A stretch of DNA of 64,000 nucleotides, from contig NZ_JBBDQW010000005.1 in NCBI RefSeq assembly GCF_040905785.1, positions 1-64,000 of the forward strand, written 5' to 3'. Below are positions 8,330 to 18,088 of the stretch, piece by piece; the first letter of the stretch is position 1; each line of letters starts with the position of its first letter. This DNA is from Tistlia sp040905785. Its GTDB lineage: Bacteria; Pseudomonadota; Alphaproteobacteria; Kiloniellales; DSM-21159. Made by a program: the position numbers and the translations under genes. Under the pieces are notes generated by a model. It searched no databases. It was not told the DNA's origin and saw nothing but the letters and a program-made list of their open reading frames with translations.

Positions 8330-8620
8330 CTACAGGTGCCGGCCGGTGTCGAGCAGGACCGCCGTGTACTCGCGGTAGCTCATGCCGAGCTCGCGGGCCC
8401 GCGCGACGCGGCGGCGGACCACCTCGATCGGTGGGTTATCCCAGGCCGCGGCCAGGGCCTTCTCCCAGAGGCGGACACGCGCGCCACGCTCGGGATCGAG
8501 CGGCGGGCCCTGGTTGTGGCCGATGGCGATGGGCTGCTGCACGGACGGGCGTCTGGGGGGTCTGGCGTCGGGTCTGGGATCGAGCTGTCCCTGCCGCCAG
8601 TCTAGCTCGCTGCACTGCAA
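8330..8620 (-). CDS. Small conserved alphaproteobacterial protein with IGHNxGPP motif
   Basis: A protein of up to 96 residues. The striking block PIAIGHNQGPPLD is a pattern I recognise from short uncharacterised proteins of rhizobia and relatives. It is followed by an Arg-rich helical region (RLWEKALAAAWDN, then RRRVARARELGMSYREYTAVLLDTGRHL) that looks like a small helical DNA-binding or structural module. The listed start is TTG. No ATG precedes the motif, so the N-terminal 25 or so residues (Arg/Pro-rich) are uncertain and the true start may be further in. No membrane segment is visible. Function unknown. Confidence 0.6.
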   Translation of the reverse strand: MQCSELDWRQGQLDPRPDARPPRRPSVQQPIAIGHNQGPPLDPERGARVRLWEKALAAAWDNPPIEVVRRRVARARELGMSYREYTAVLLDTGRHL

Positions 8621-8656
8621 CAGGCTAGAAGGGCGGCCGCCCTTCTCCCGCCACGC

Positions 8657-9946
8657 CTACCCGAGGGATTCCAGGCCGCACCACTCCGCGACGAACAGCG
8701 CGATCGTGCCGGTGACGCGCTTCAGCGAGGCCAGGCTGACCCGCTCGTCGAAGGCGTGGATGTTCTCGGAGTAGGGCCCGTAGACCAAGCAGGGCGTGTC
8801 CTGGTAGAGCACGAACACCCGGGCGTCGAGGTAGCCGGCGGTGACGAAGCTCTCCAGCGACCGGCCGTAGCTGGTCAGGTGCGCGCGCCCGAGCGTCGCC
8901 TCGGCCTCGCTGCCTTCCTCCAGCACGTAGCCCTCCGCGAAGAAGCCGTTCCAGGCGACCTCGGGCGGGTTGTTGGCCAGGAAGGCGTCGCCGCGCGCGG
9001 CCTCCGCCAGACAGGCCTCGATCTCGGCCGCGGCGTCGGCGGCGCGCACGCCGGGAAAGATCGCGATGCGCGCGTCGAAGCTGCACCAGGCCGGCACCGA
9101 GGACGCCCAGTCGCCGCCGGCGATCTTGCCGACGTTGAAGTTGATCGGGTGGTCCAGCGTCTCGAAGTGTCGGTGGTCGCCCTTGCGCTCGTTCCAGCGC
9201 TCCTCCAGGCCGCGCAGCGCCTGGATCAGCCGGTAGGCCGCCTCGATGGCGTTGGCACCCTTGCCGGCCTCGCGGACATGGACCGGCACGCCGCGCACCG
9301 TGACCTTGAACCACAGCACGCCGCAGTTGGCGCGCACCAGCTTGTCGTCCTCCGGCTCCGGGATGATCGCGGCGTCGGCCTGATAGCCGCGCGCCAGGCA
9401 GGCCAGGGCGCCGTTGCCGGTGCACTCCTCCTCGACCACCGACTGCAGGTGGACGCGGCCGGCCGGCTGCCAGCCGAGGCGGCGCAGCGCGTCGAGCGCG
9501 TAGAGGTTGGCGGCCAGCCCGGCCTTCATGTCGCCCGAGCCGCGTCCATAGAGCCAGTCGCCCTCGCGCTTCGGCTCGAAGGGCGGCGCCGTCCACATCT
9601 CGGCGGGTCCCGTCGGCACGACGTCGACGTGGCCGTTGAGAATCAGCGAGCGGCCCCGCTCGTCGCGCGGCCGGTGCGTCGCGACGACGTTGAAGGCGTC
9701 GGCGTAGTCGATGGTGACGGGCGAGAAGCCGGGATGGTCCCGGATCGCGTCCAGATCGATCGCCCAGCGGTCGACGGCGTAGCCGCGCGTCCGGTAGGCG
9801 TCGTGGAGGAAGTCCTGGGCGGTCTGCTCCTGGCCGCGCAGCGACGGCTTGCGGATCAGCTCCGAAAGGAAGCCGATCTGCTCCTCGAAGCCTGCATCGA
9901 CCGCCTCGAGAATGCGTTTTTGCGTCGCCGCGTCGGGTTTCGTCAT
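8657..9946 (-). CDS. M20 family ArgE/DapE-type deacylase
   Basis: A 429-residue zinc-dependent metallopeptidase-family amidohydrolase. Metal and catalytic motifs are in order: LILNGHVDVVP (His), YGRGSGDMKAG (bridging Asp), VEEECTGNGA (catalytic Glu and metal Glu), and IPEPEDD. A dimerisation domain spans about residues 215-330. Length and motifs fit the ArgE/DapE deacylase group, which removes acyl groups from amino acids; whether it is a biosynthetic enzyme or a catabolic N-acyl amino acid deacylase is open. It is divergent from the DUF2817 peptidase across 165 bases, with the aldehyde dehydrogenase next. That suggests a peptide or acyl-amino-acid catabolic neighbourhood rather than arginine or lysine synthesis. 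Confidence 0.88.
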   Translation of the reverse strand: MTKPDAATQKRILEAVDAGFEEQIGFLSELIRKPSLRGQEQTAQDFLHDAYRTRGYAVDRWAIDLDAIRDHPGFSPVTIDYADAFNVVATHRPRDERGRSLILNGHVDVVPTGPAEMWTAPPFEPKREGDWLYGRGSGDMKAGLAANLYALDALRRLGWQPAGRVHLQSVVEEECTGNGALACLARGYQADAAIIPEPEDDKLVRANCGVLWFKVTVRGVPVHVREAGKGANAIEAAYRLIQALRGLEERWNERKGDHRHFETLDHPINFNVGKIAGGDWASSVPAWCSFDARIAIFPGVRAADAAAEIEACLAEAARGDAFLANNPPEVAWNGFFAEGYVLEEGSEAEATLGRAHLTSYGRSLESFVTAGYLDARVFVLYQDTPCLVYGPYSENIHAFDERVSLASLKRVTGTIALFVAEWCGLESLG

Positions 9947-10111
9947 GGTCTCTCGTTTCCTCCTGAAAGGCCGGCAAGGCTATCGACAGCGGCGCAGGCT
10001 TGCCAGCCCTTCCCTTTGCCACGCGACGCGTTAGGCTCTGGCGCTTCGCCTTTCCCCGGGCCCCGCCGACGCAGGGCCCGCGGGAGCCCGCCCCTTCAGG
10101 AGACAAGCCGC

Positions 10112-11212
10112 ATGGACCTGCTGACCGCCGCCGGAACCTATTTCGCCGAGGACTACCGAGAGGCGCGGCGCAAGTTCCTGGCCGCCTGCGAGACCGCCGG
10201 CGTCGCCCCGACCAGCTACGCCAACCCGCACCAGGGGCCCCACGGCGAGGAGCTGGCGACCGACGTCGCCTGGTTCGGCCCGGCCGACGCCAGGAAGGTC
10301 CTGGTCATGGTCTCCTCGACCCACGGCGTCGAGGGCTTCCCCGGCTCGGCCGGCCAGTGCGACTGGATCGAGAACGGCCGCGGCGCGCTGCCCGCGGATG
10401 TCGGGGTTCTGGTCGTCCATGCCGTCAATCCCTACGGCTTCGCCTGGCTGCGCCGGGTCACCGAGGAGGGCATCGACCTCAATCGCAACTGGGTCGACTT
10501 CGACCAGCCGCTGCCCGAGAACCCGGGCTACGAGGAGCTGCACGAGGCGCTGGTGCCGCGCTCGCTCGACGAGACGACCCTCGCCGCGGCGGACCGGAAG
10601 ATCCAGGCCTACCGCGAGGCGCACGGCGACACCCAGCTGAACATGGCGCGCTCCGGCGGCCAGTACCGCCACGCCGGCGGCGTGTTCTTCGGCGGCAGCG
10701 AGCCGGCCTGGTCTCGGCGCACCCTGGAGCGCATCGTCGCCGAGCACGACCTGGCCGGTCGCGACCTGGTCGCCGTCGTCGACTACCACACCGGCCTCGG
10801 CCCCTTCGGCTACGGCGAGCCGATCGCCGACCACACGCCGGGCTCGATCAACGTCCGGCGCGCGCTGGCCTGGTACGGCGATTCCGTGACCCAGCCGCGG
10901 CTCGGCACCTCCTCCTCGGTGCCGAAGACCGGCCTCGCCGAGTACGGCTGGGAGCGCCTGCTCGGCGAGACGGTCACCTTCATCGCCCTGGAGTACGGCA
11001 CCTACGCGCCGCCGCGCGGCATGCAGGTGCTGCGCCAGGACCACTGGCTGCACAACGAGACCAACGTCGACTGGAACGATCCCACGACGCGGCGCATCAA
11101 GGCAGAGATCCGCGCGCACTTCGCGCCGCAGATGCCCGATTGGCAGGAGATGGTTCTGTTCCGCAGCCGCCAGATCCAGCGCCAGGCCCTGATCGGCCTC
11201 GCCGCCGCCTGA
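10112..11212 (+). CDS. M14-like metallopeptidase, DUF2817 domain
   Basis: A 366-residue protein of the DUF2817 family, related to zinc carboxypeptidases of the M14 superfamily. The likely zinc ligands lie in SSTHGVEGFPGSA (His71 and Glu74), with VVDYHTGLGPFG further on supplying another His. GIDLNRNWVDF is the family substrate-pocket region, and FIALEYGTY near the C-terminus would hold the catalytic Glu. No signal peptide is seen, so it should act in the cytoplasm. The ATG at 10112 follows CAGGAGACAAG. The open frame continues upstream only as an antisense shadow of the M20 gene. It is 53 bases before the aldehyde dehydrogenase, in the same direction. Confidence 0.87.
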   Translation: MDLLTAAGTYFAEDYREARRKFLAACETAGVAPTSYANPHQGPHGEELATDVAWFGPADARKVLVMVSSTHGVEGFPGSAGQCDWIENGRGALPADVGVLVVHAVNPYGFAWLRRVTEEGIDLNRNWVDFDQPLPENPGYEELHEALVPRSLDETTLAAADRKIQAYREAHGDTQLNMARSGGQYRHAGGVFFGGSEPAWSRRTLERIVAEHDLAGRDLVAVVDYHTGLGPFGYGEPIADHTPGSINVRRALAWYGDSVTQPRLGTSSSVPKTGLAEYGWERLLGETVTFIALEYGTYAPPRGMQVLRQDHWLHNETNVDWNDPTTRRIKAEIRAHFAPQMPDWQEMVLFRSRQIQRQALIGLAAA

Positions 11213-11265
11213 TCCCCTCGCCTGCGAGCGCCGGGCGCCGAACAAAAGACCGGAGGAGAGACCCC

Positions 11266-12708
11266 ATGACCATCCACGCCAACCTGATCGACGGCGACTG
11301 GGTCGAAGGCCCGAACAGCAGCGAGAACCGCAACCCCTCGGACCTCTCCGACGTCGTCGGCCTCTATGCCCAGGGCGACGCGGGCCAGGCCGAGCAGGCG
11401 GTCGAGGCCGCGGCCGCCGCCTTCCCGGCCTGGTCGAGGAGCACGCCGCAGCAGCGCTTCGACATCCTGGACGCCGCGGGCACCGAGATCCTCGCGCGCA
11501 AGGAGGAGCTCGGCCGGCTGCTCAGCCGCGAGGAGGGCAAGACCCTGCCCGAGGGCATCGGCGAGGCGGCGCGCGCCGGCCAGATCTTCAAGTTCTTCGC
11601 CGGCGAGACCCTGCGGGTCGCCGGCGAGCGCCTCGCCTCGGTGCGCCCCGGGGTGATCGCCGACGTGCTGCGCGAGCCGACCGGGGTGGTCGGCCTGATC
11701 ACGCCTTGGAACTTTCCGATCGCGATCCCGGCCTGGAAGCTGGCGCCGGCGCTCGCCTACGGCAACACCGTGGTCATGAAGCCGGCCGACCTGGTGCCGG
11801 GCTGCGCCTGGGCGCTGGCCGACATCCTGCAGCGCGCCGGCCTGCCCAAGGGCGTGTTCAATCTGGTGATGGGCCGCGGCTCCGTGGTCGGCGAGGCGAT
11901 CCTCGCCTCGCCCAAGGTCGCCGCGATCTCCTTCACCGGCTCGGTCAAGACCGGCCGGCAGGTCGCCCGGCGCTGCATCGAAGGGGAGGCGCTGAAGAAG
12001 TTCCAGCTCGAGATGGGCGGTAAGAATCCCTTCGTCGTGCTCGACGACGCCGACCTCGAGGTCGCCGCCAACGCGGCGCTCAACGGGGCCTTCTTCTCGA
12101 CCGGCCAGCGCTGCACCGCCTCCTCCCGGCTGATCGCCACCGAGGGCGTCCACGACCGCTTCGTCGAGGCTCTGACCGCCAAGCTGAAGGCCCTGACCGT
12201 CGATCACGCCCTCAAGGAGGGCACGCAGATCGGCCCGGTGGTCGATCAGCGCCAGCTCGACCAGGACCTGGAGTACCTGCGCATCGGCCAGGACGAGGGC
12301 GCCCGCCTGGCCTGGGGCGGCGAGCGGCTGAACCGCGAGACCGAGGGCTTCTACCTGCAGCCGGCGCTCTTCACCGAGACCGACAACAGCATGCGCATCA
12401 ATCGCGAGGAGATCTTCGGCCCAGTCGCCTCGGTGATCCGGGTCAAGGACTACGAGAGCGCCCTTGCGGTCGCCAACGACACCCCGTTCGGCCTGTCCGC
12501 CGGGATCGCCACGACCAGCCTGAAGCACGCCGAGCACTTCAAGCGGAACAGCGAGGCCGGGATGGTCATGGTCAACCTGCCGACCGCCGGGGTCGACTAT
12601 CACGTGCCCTTCGGCGGCCGAAAGAACTCGAGCTACGGGGCGCGCGAGCAGGGTCGCTACGCCGCCGAGTTCTACACCACGGTGAAGACGGCCTACAGCC
12701 AGCCCTGA
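11266..12708 (+). CDS. NAD(P)-dependent aldehyde dehydrogenase (alpha-ketoglutarate semialdehyde dehydrogenase-like)
   Basis: A 480-residue aldehyde dehydrogenase. Motifs in order: GLITPWNFPIAIPAWK, SFTGSVKTG (cofactor loop), ELEMGGKNP-type segment with the catalytic Glu, and FFSTGQRCTASSR with the catalytic Cys. The C-terminal PFGGRKNSSYGAREQG resembles 2-oxoglutarate semialdehyde dehydrogenases of sugar acid or hydroxyproline catabolism. The ATG at 11266 has GGAGGAGAG about 6 bases upstream. It is the second gene of a likely operon with the DUF2817 peptidase. The substrate call rests on family resemblance only. Confidence 0.88.
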   Translation: MTIHANLIDGDWVEGPNSSENRNPSDLSDVVGLYAQGDAGQAEQAVEAAAAAFPAWSRSTPQQRFDILDAAGTEILARKEELGRLLSREEGKTLPEGIGEAARAGQIFKFFAGETLRVAGERLASVRPGVIADVLREPTGVVGLITPWNFPIAIPAWKLAPALAYGNTVVMKPADLVPGCAWALADILQRAGLPKGVFNLVMGRGSVVGEAILASPKVAAISFTGSVKTGRQVARRCIEGEALKKFQLEMGGKNPFVVLDDADLEVAANAALNGAFFSTGQRCTASSRLIATEGVHDRFVEALTAKLKALTVDHALKEGTQIGPVVDQRQLDQDLEYLRIGQDEGARLAWGGERLNRETEGFYLQPALFTETDNSMRINREEIFGPVASVIRVKDYESALAVANDTPFGLSAGIATTSLKHAEHFKRNSEAGMVMVNLPTAGVDYHVPFGGRKNSSYGAREQGRYAAEFYTTVKTAYSQP

Positions 12709-12743
12709 GCCCGCGGCAGGCCGACTCGCGCGCGGCCATGGAG

Positions 12744-12759
12744 CCCGTACGCATACGGG
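12744..12759. terminator. Short hairpin after the aldehyde dehydrogenase gene
   Basis: CCCGTA and TACGGG flank a 4-base loop, 36 bases after the stop codon. The stem is short and no T-run follows. It may contribute to 3'-end formation, but this is weak. Confidence 0.3.
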
Positions 12760-12802
12760 GACCGGCGGAGCGGCAGGTCACCGCTGGCGAGGCACCGAGA
12801 TT

Positions 12803-12812
12803 GAATCGATTC
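12803..12812. promoter_or_regulatory. Back-to-back GANTC palindrome upstream of the desaturase
   Basis: GAATCGATTC is a perfect palindrome made of two adjacent GANTC sites, the CcrM methyltransferase recognition sequence of alphaproteobacteria. A second back-to-back pair (GATTCGAATC) lies at 12915-12924, just inside the desaturase gene. Methylation-sensitive control, as with GcrA, is possible but not shown. Confidence 0.4.
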
Positions 12813-12908
12813 CCTTTGCACGCGGGGTAGATGACGCGCGGCTATGGGCGTACCATATGAACTGGGTGCGCCGGTCCCATTTGACCCCGCGAAACGAAAG
12901 ACTTCTAC

Positions 12909-13970
12909 ATGCTCGATTCGAATCCGGTCGCCTCGACCGAGGGCTGGAAATCCGCTCGACCGTCTCGCGAAGAGGCGCTTGAGCTGCAGCGGTCGGTCGC
13001 GGCCTTCCAGCAAGCCCAGGCGCCCCGCGCGATCTGGCAGCTGGTCAACTCCCTGGGCGGCCTGGTCGCCACTGCCGGCGCCATGTACGCCGCCCTCAGC
13101 GTCTCCTTCTGGCTGTCCTTGGCGCTGGCGCCGCTGGCGGCCGGCTTCCTGGTGCGGGTCTTCATCCTGCAGCACGACTGCGGCCACGGCTCCCTCTTCG
13201 CCAGCCGCACGGCCAACCGTTGGGTCGGCCGCCTGTGCAGCCTCTTCACCATGACCCCCTTCGAGGCCTGGAGTCGCCAGCACGCCATTCACCATGTCGT
13301 CTGGAACGACCTCGATCGCCGGCAGAGCGGCGCCGACATCTACTCCTCCTGCCTGACGGTCGAGGAGTACCGCGCGATGAGCCCTTGGCAGCAGCTCGGC
13401 TACCGCGCCGTGCGGCATCCGCTGGTCGCCAACCTGCTGATCCCGCCCTTCGTCTTCCTGATCCTCTACCGCCTGCCCTTCGACATGCCGCCCGACTGGC
13501 GGCGCGAGCGCAACGCGGTCTACCTGACCGACCTGGCCCTGTTCCTCTTCTACGGCGGGCTTGCCTGGATCTTCGGCCTCGCCGCCATGGCCGCCGTGCA
13601 GATCCCGATCATCGTCTGCGCCAGCATCGCCGGCGTCTGGCTGTTCAGCGTGCAGCATCGCTTCGAGAACACGGCCTGGCTCCGGCACGAGAACTGGAGC
13701 TACGAGCAGGCAGCCCTCGGCGGCTCGCTGCACCTGAAGCTGCCGCGCGTGCTTCAGTGGTTCACCGCCAACATCGGCCTGCACCACATCCACCATCTCA
13801 ATCCGCGGGTGCCAAACTATCGGCTGCAGGACTGCTACGACGCGACGCCGGCGCTGCAGAGCGGGCCGAGCATGCATCTGCCGGCGGCACTGCTGCAGTG
13901 GCGCTATACCCTGTGGGACGAGACGCTGGAGCGCATGGTGCCCTTCTCGGCGGCGCGCGCCGCGCGCTGA
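12909..13970 (+). CDS. Membrane fatty acid desaturase
   Basis: A 353-residue integral-membrane di-iron desaturase. The three histidine boxes are complete: HDCGHGS near residue 83, HAIHH near residue 120, and HHIHH near residue 296. Hydrophobic segments surround residues 48-85, about 170-187, and about 205-245. This arrangement fits the acyl-lipid delta-12/omega-type desaturase family, which adds double bonds to membrane lipid acyl chains with electrons from ferredoxin or cytochrome. It appears monocistronic. The ribosome site before the ATG is poor (CGAAAGACTTCTAC). A convergent folE follows, with a shared hairpin between. Confidence 0.9.
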   Translation: MLDSNPVASTEGWKSARPSREEALELQRSVAAFQQAQAPRAIWQLVNSLGGLVATAGAMYAALSVSFWLSLALAPLAAGFLVRVFILQHDCGHGSLFASRTANRWVGRLCSLFTMTPFEAWSRQHAIHHVVWNDLDRRQSGADIYSSCLTVEEYRAMSPWQQLGYRAVRHPLVANLLIPPFVFLILYRLPFDMPPDWRRERNAVYLTDLALFLFYGGLAWIFGLAAMAAVQIPIIVCASIAGVWLFSVQHRFENTAWLRHENWSYEQAALGGSLHLKLPRVLQWFTANIGLHHIHHLNPRVPNYRLQDCYDATPALQSGPSMHLPAALLQWRYTLWDETLERMVPFSAARAAR

Positions 13971-13981
13971 GGCTAACGGCT

Positions 13982-14011
13982 CGGCCGGGCGGCGGGATGC
14001 CGCCCCGGCCG
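13982..14011. terminator. Bidirectional GC hairpin between desaturase and folE
   Basis: CGGCCGGGCGGC pairs with GCCGCCCCGGCCG with one bulged base, in the 42-base gap between convergent genes. No long T-run is present. It is a likely shared terminator. Confidence 0.6.
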
Positions 14012-14012
14012 G

Positions 14013-14624
14013 TCAGCCGCCGTGGCCGATCAGGCGCAGGAATTCCTGGCGGGTGCGACGATCGCTGCGAAAGCTGCCCAGCACGCAGGAGGTGACCATC
14101 GAGACCCCTTCCTTGCGCACGCCGCGGGTCGTCATGCACTGATGGGTCGCCTCGATGACGACGCCGACGCCGTGAGGCTGCAGCGTCGTCTCGACGGCCT
14201 TGGCGATCTGGCTGGTCAGGCGCTCCTGGATCTGCAGGCGCCGGGCGTAGCCCTCGACGACCCGCACCAGCTTCGAGATGCCCACGACCCGCCGATCGGG
14301 CAGGTAGGCGACATGCGCCTTGCCGATGATCGGCGCGAGGTGGTGCTCGCAGTGGCTGACGAAGTCGATGTCGCGCAGCACCACGATCTCGTCGTAGCCC
14401 TCGACCTCGTCGAAGGTGCGGTTCAGATAGTCCTGCGGGTCGATGAGATAGCCGCCGAACCACTCCTCGAAGGCCTGGGCGACGCGTTTGGGCGTGTCGC
14501 GCAGGCCCTCGCGCGCGGGGTCGTCCCCGGCCCAGCGCAGCAGCGTATGGACCGCCGCCTCCGCCTCGTCGCGGCTCGGGCGGTCGTCTTCGGAAGCGGA
14601 ACTCGTCACCTGCGGCCTGTCCAT
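14013..14624 (-). CDS. folE: GTP cyclohydrolase I
   Basis: A 203-residue type I GTP cyclohydrolase, converting GTP to 7,8-dihydroneopterin triphosphate, the first step of folate and pterin synthesis. Zinc ligands are Cys92 and His95 in HCEHHLAP and Cys163 in THQCMTTRGV. Other family landmarks are RDTPKRVA, GKAHVAYLP and VVGISKLVR. Length is typical. It lies 117 bases downstream of hppD on the same strand, next to phhA. Phenylalanine hydroxylase needs a reduced pterin, so the position may be functional and not just a folate gene in passing. The reading frame and ATG at 14624 match the family. Confidence 0.97.
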   Translation of the reverse strand: MDRPQVTSSASEDDRPSRDEAEAAVHTLLRWAGDDPAREGLRDTPKRVAQAFEEWFGGYLIDPQDYLNRTFDEVEGYDEIVVLRDIDFVSHCEHHLAPIIGKAHVAYLPDRRVVGISKLVRVVEGYARRLQIQERLTSQIAKAVETTLQPHGVGVVIEATHQCMTTRGVRKEGVSMVTSCVLGSFRSDRRTRQEFLRLIGHGG

Positions 14625-14741
14625 TCGCTGCCTGGTTCGCGGGAGGAAGCGCGACCCTAGAGCAGAAGGGCGCCCAAGGAAATCCCGCGTCCCAAGGGAA
14701 TCGTGCGCCCCAAGGCAATCTGCACCGTCGGCGACCGGGAG

Positions 14742-15845
<1,104 letters not shown>

Positions 15846-15863
15846 CGTGCTCTCTGCTCCTCG

Positions 15864-16781
15864 CTAGACTGTCGGTCGGGCGGCGTGGTAGCGGCCGTTG
15901 CCGCGGTGCAGCAGGCGGTCGCCCGGCAGCAGCCTGCCCGGCTCGACATCCTGGAGCGCCGCGACGCGGTCGTAGAGCGGCGCGAAGTCGATCTCGGCAA
16001 GTCGCAGCAGCTCGTCGAAATCGCGCACCACGAAGTAGCTCTCCTGAAAGTCGTCGATGCGGTAGCGGGTGCGCATCACGCGCTCCAGGTCGAAGGCGAT
16101 GCGGTTCGGCGAGTCGTCCTCCAGGGCGAAGAGGGTCTCGCTGTGCGAGGAGAGGATGCCGGCGCCGTAGATCTCGAGCCCGCCGGCGCCGGCGACCAGG
16201 CCGAACTCCACGGTGTACCAGTAGAGCCGCGCGAGGCGGTGCAGCACCTTGCGGCCGAGCGCGCGCAGGCCGCCCTGGCCGTAGGCCTGCATGTAGTCGG
16301 CGAAGACGGGGTCCATGAGCATCGGCACGTGGCCGAAGATGTCGTGGAACAGGTCCGGCTCTTCCAGGTAGTCGAGCTCGTCCGGCCGGCGGATCCAGTG
16401 CGCCGCCGGGAAGCGGCGGTTGGCCAGGTGCTCGAAGAAGACCGCGTCCGGCACCAGCCCCGGCACCGCCACGACGCGCCAGCCCGTCGTGCGCTCCAGC
16501 GCATCGGACAGCGCCTCGAAGTCGGGCACCGCCTCGCCGCCGAACGGCAGGCGGGCCAGCCCCTTCAGGAAGGCCGGACAGGCGCGGGCGGGCAGCAGCC
16601 CGCTCTGGCGCTCGAACAGCCGGCGCCAGACCGCGTGGTCCTCGGGCCCGTACTCGCTCCAGCGCTGCTCGACGCTGTAGTCGGCCGCGACCGGTCGCGG
16701 CGAGCCACGGAAGGACTTGTCCCAGAGGATCGCGCCGGCTTCGCAAGCACTGCCTGCCGGCCGGCTCGGTTCTGCGCGCAT
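15864..16781 (-). CDS. phhA: Phenylalanine 4-monooxygenase
   Basis: A 305-residue aromatic amino acid hydroxylase, bacterial catalytic-core type without an N-terminal regulatory domain. It makes tyrosine from phenylalanine with O2 and a tetrahydropterin. The iron site is clear: DLFHDIFGHVPM supplies two His and LYWYTVEFGLV the Glu. Length fits bacterial PhhA (about 260-300 residues). It precedes hppD by 18 bases and follows the Lrp/AsnC regulator, all on the minus strand. No pterin-4a-carbinolamine dehydratase (phhB) is next to it, unlike in pseudomonads. Confidence 0.96.
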   Translation of the reverse strand: MRAEPSRPAGSACEAGAILWDKSFRGSPRPVAADYSVEQRWSEYGPEDHAVWRRLFERQSGLLPARACPAFLKGLARLPFGGEAVPDFEALSDALERTTGWRVVAVPGLVPDAVFFEHLANRRFPAAHWIRRPDELDYLEEPDLFHDIFGHVPMLMDPVFADYMQAYGQGGLRALGRKVLHRLARLYWYTVEFGLVAGAGGLEIYGAGILSSHSETLFALEDDSPNRIAFDLERVMRTRYRIDDFQESYFVVRDFDELLRLAEIDFAPLYDRVAALQDVEPGRLLPGDRLLHRGNGRYHAARPTV

Positions 16782-16881
16782 CGAAGCCTCCTCGTCGGGG
16801 ATCGACGACAGCCTTCAGCCTAGCGCGAATCCACGGCCATTAGCTGCCCAAGACGGCGCCATTTGTTGCCGCATTGGCAGA

Positions 16882-17364
16882 TTATTCCAACGTCAAGGGC
16901 AGATCCCCGCGTTCCTTGATCGCCTCGATGACGAAGGAGGTATGGACGTCCTTGACGCCGGGCAGGCGAATCAGCTGGTCGCGGGTGAAGCGGCCGTAGG
17001 CCTCCAGGTCGGTGACCACGACATGCAGCAGGAAGTCCATGTCGCCGGCCATCATCCAGACCCCGACGACCTCCGGCAGGCGCCGCACCTCGCGCTCGAA
17101 GGCGTCGGTGTCGGCGTCCTTGTGGCGCTCGATGTTGACCCGCACGAAGCCCTCGATGCCGAGGCCGAGGCGGCCGCGATCGAGCAGGGCCGCATAGCCG
17201 CGGATGTAGCCCTCGCTCTCCAGCTGCTTCAGCCGCCGCAGGCAGGGCGAGGGCGACAGGCCGACCCGCTCGGCGAGCTCGGCGTTGCTGATCCGACCTT
17301 CGCGCTGCAGCACCTGGAGGATGCGAAGGTCGGCGCCGGTCAGGCGCCGCGCCGGCTTGGCCAT
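16882..17364 (-). CDS. Lrp/AsnC family transcriptional regulator
   Basis: A 160-residue Lrp/AsnC protein. The N-terminal winged HTH is LRILQVLQREGRISNAELAE with the recognition helix SPSPCLRRLKQLE. The C-terminal RAM domain (VNIERHKDADTDAFEREV, then GVWMMAGDMDFLLHVVV) binds amino acid effectors. It lies 100 bases upstream of phhA in the same direction. Lrp-type activators commonly control aromatic or branched-chain amino acid catabolism from this position, so it is the likely phenylalanine/tyrosine-responsive regulator of phhA-hppD. That role is inferred from context. Confidence 0.93.
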   Translation of the reverse strand: MAKPARRLTGADLRILQVLQREGRISNAELAERVGLSPSPCLRRLKQLESEGYIRGYAALLDRGRLGLGIEGFVRVNIERHKDADTDAFEREVRRLPEVVGVWMMAGDMDFLLHVVVTDLEAYGRFTRDQLIRLPGVKDVHTSFVIEAIKERGDLPLTLE

Positions 17365-17436
17365 CGCACTCGGACTCCTCGTCGCCCTGCCGCCGCTGAC
17401 CGCCGGGGCCCCTTTCGGAGCGCGCCGGCCGGCGGC

Positions 17437-17820
17437 TCAGCCGTTGGATTTCAGGTAGGCGATCACGTTGTCCAGCTCGTCCTGCTTCCTGAGGCCGGGG
17501 AAGGCCATGCGGTTGCCCTTGATGAAGCCGCGGGGGTCGGCGAGGTACTTGGCGAGGTCTTCCTCGCTCCAGACGAGCCCGCCCTCGCCGGCCTCGGTCA
17601 TCGCCTTGGAGTACTTGAAGCCCTCCTTGGCAGCGGCCGGTCTGCCGACGACGCCGTGCAGATTGGGGCCGACGCGGCTGGCGCCGCCTTCATCGACGGT
17701 GTGGCAGGCCTTGCACCGGGCGAAGACCTTCTCGCCAGCCGCGGCGTCGCCCTCGGCCGAGGCGGGCTGGACGGCGAAAGCGAGCAGAAGGCCTGCAGCA
17801 GTGAGAAGGGCTTTTCGCAT
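17437..17820 (-). CDS. Periplasmic c-type cytochrome (cytochrome c2/c550-like)
   Basis: A 127-residue class I cytochrome c. A Sec signal peptide ends at QPASA (about residue 22). Haem attachment is Cys36-Cys39-His40 in CKACH, and the sixth ligand is probably Met105 in GNRMAFPGL. The length and WSEEDLAKYLADPRGF segment resemble soluble cytochromes c2/c550 that carry electrons to oxidases or reaction centres. It is divergent from the ArsR/SqrR-like regulator across 268 bases, which may hint at redox- or sulfur-linked control. Confidence 0.93.
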   Translation of the reverse strand: MRKALLTAAGLLLAFAVQPASAEGDAAAGEKVFARCKACHTVDEGGASRVGPNLHGVVGRPAAAKEGFKYSKAMTEAGEGGLVWSEEDLAKYLADPRGFIKGNRMAFPGLRKQDELDNVIAYLKSNG

Positions 17821-18088
17821 TCTGGACTCCCGTTTCCTCTTGCGCTTCGTTCGGCTGCCGGTTCCGCCCGGTCAGCTGGGTGCCAGCCTACCCACCGAGG
17901 CGGCAACGCGGAAGGCTCCTCGGTGACGCAGCGGTTGCGCCCGCTCGCCGGACGGGAAGGAAATGGGGTGGCGCCGAGCGGGCCATTGCGGTAACCGCGC
18001 CGCGAACCAAGATAGAAGCTGCTCTACAGCGGACGCCCGGTGCGCGCCCGACCGGGCGGCAGCCGATCCGATGCGGAAAAAGGCCACC

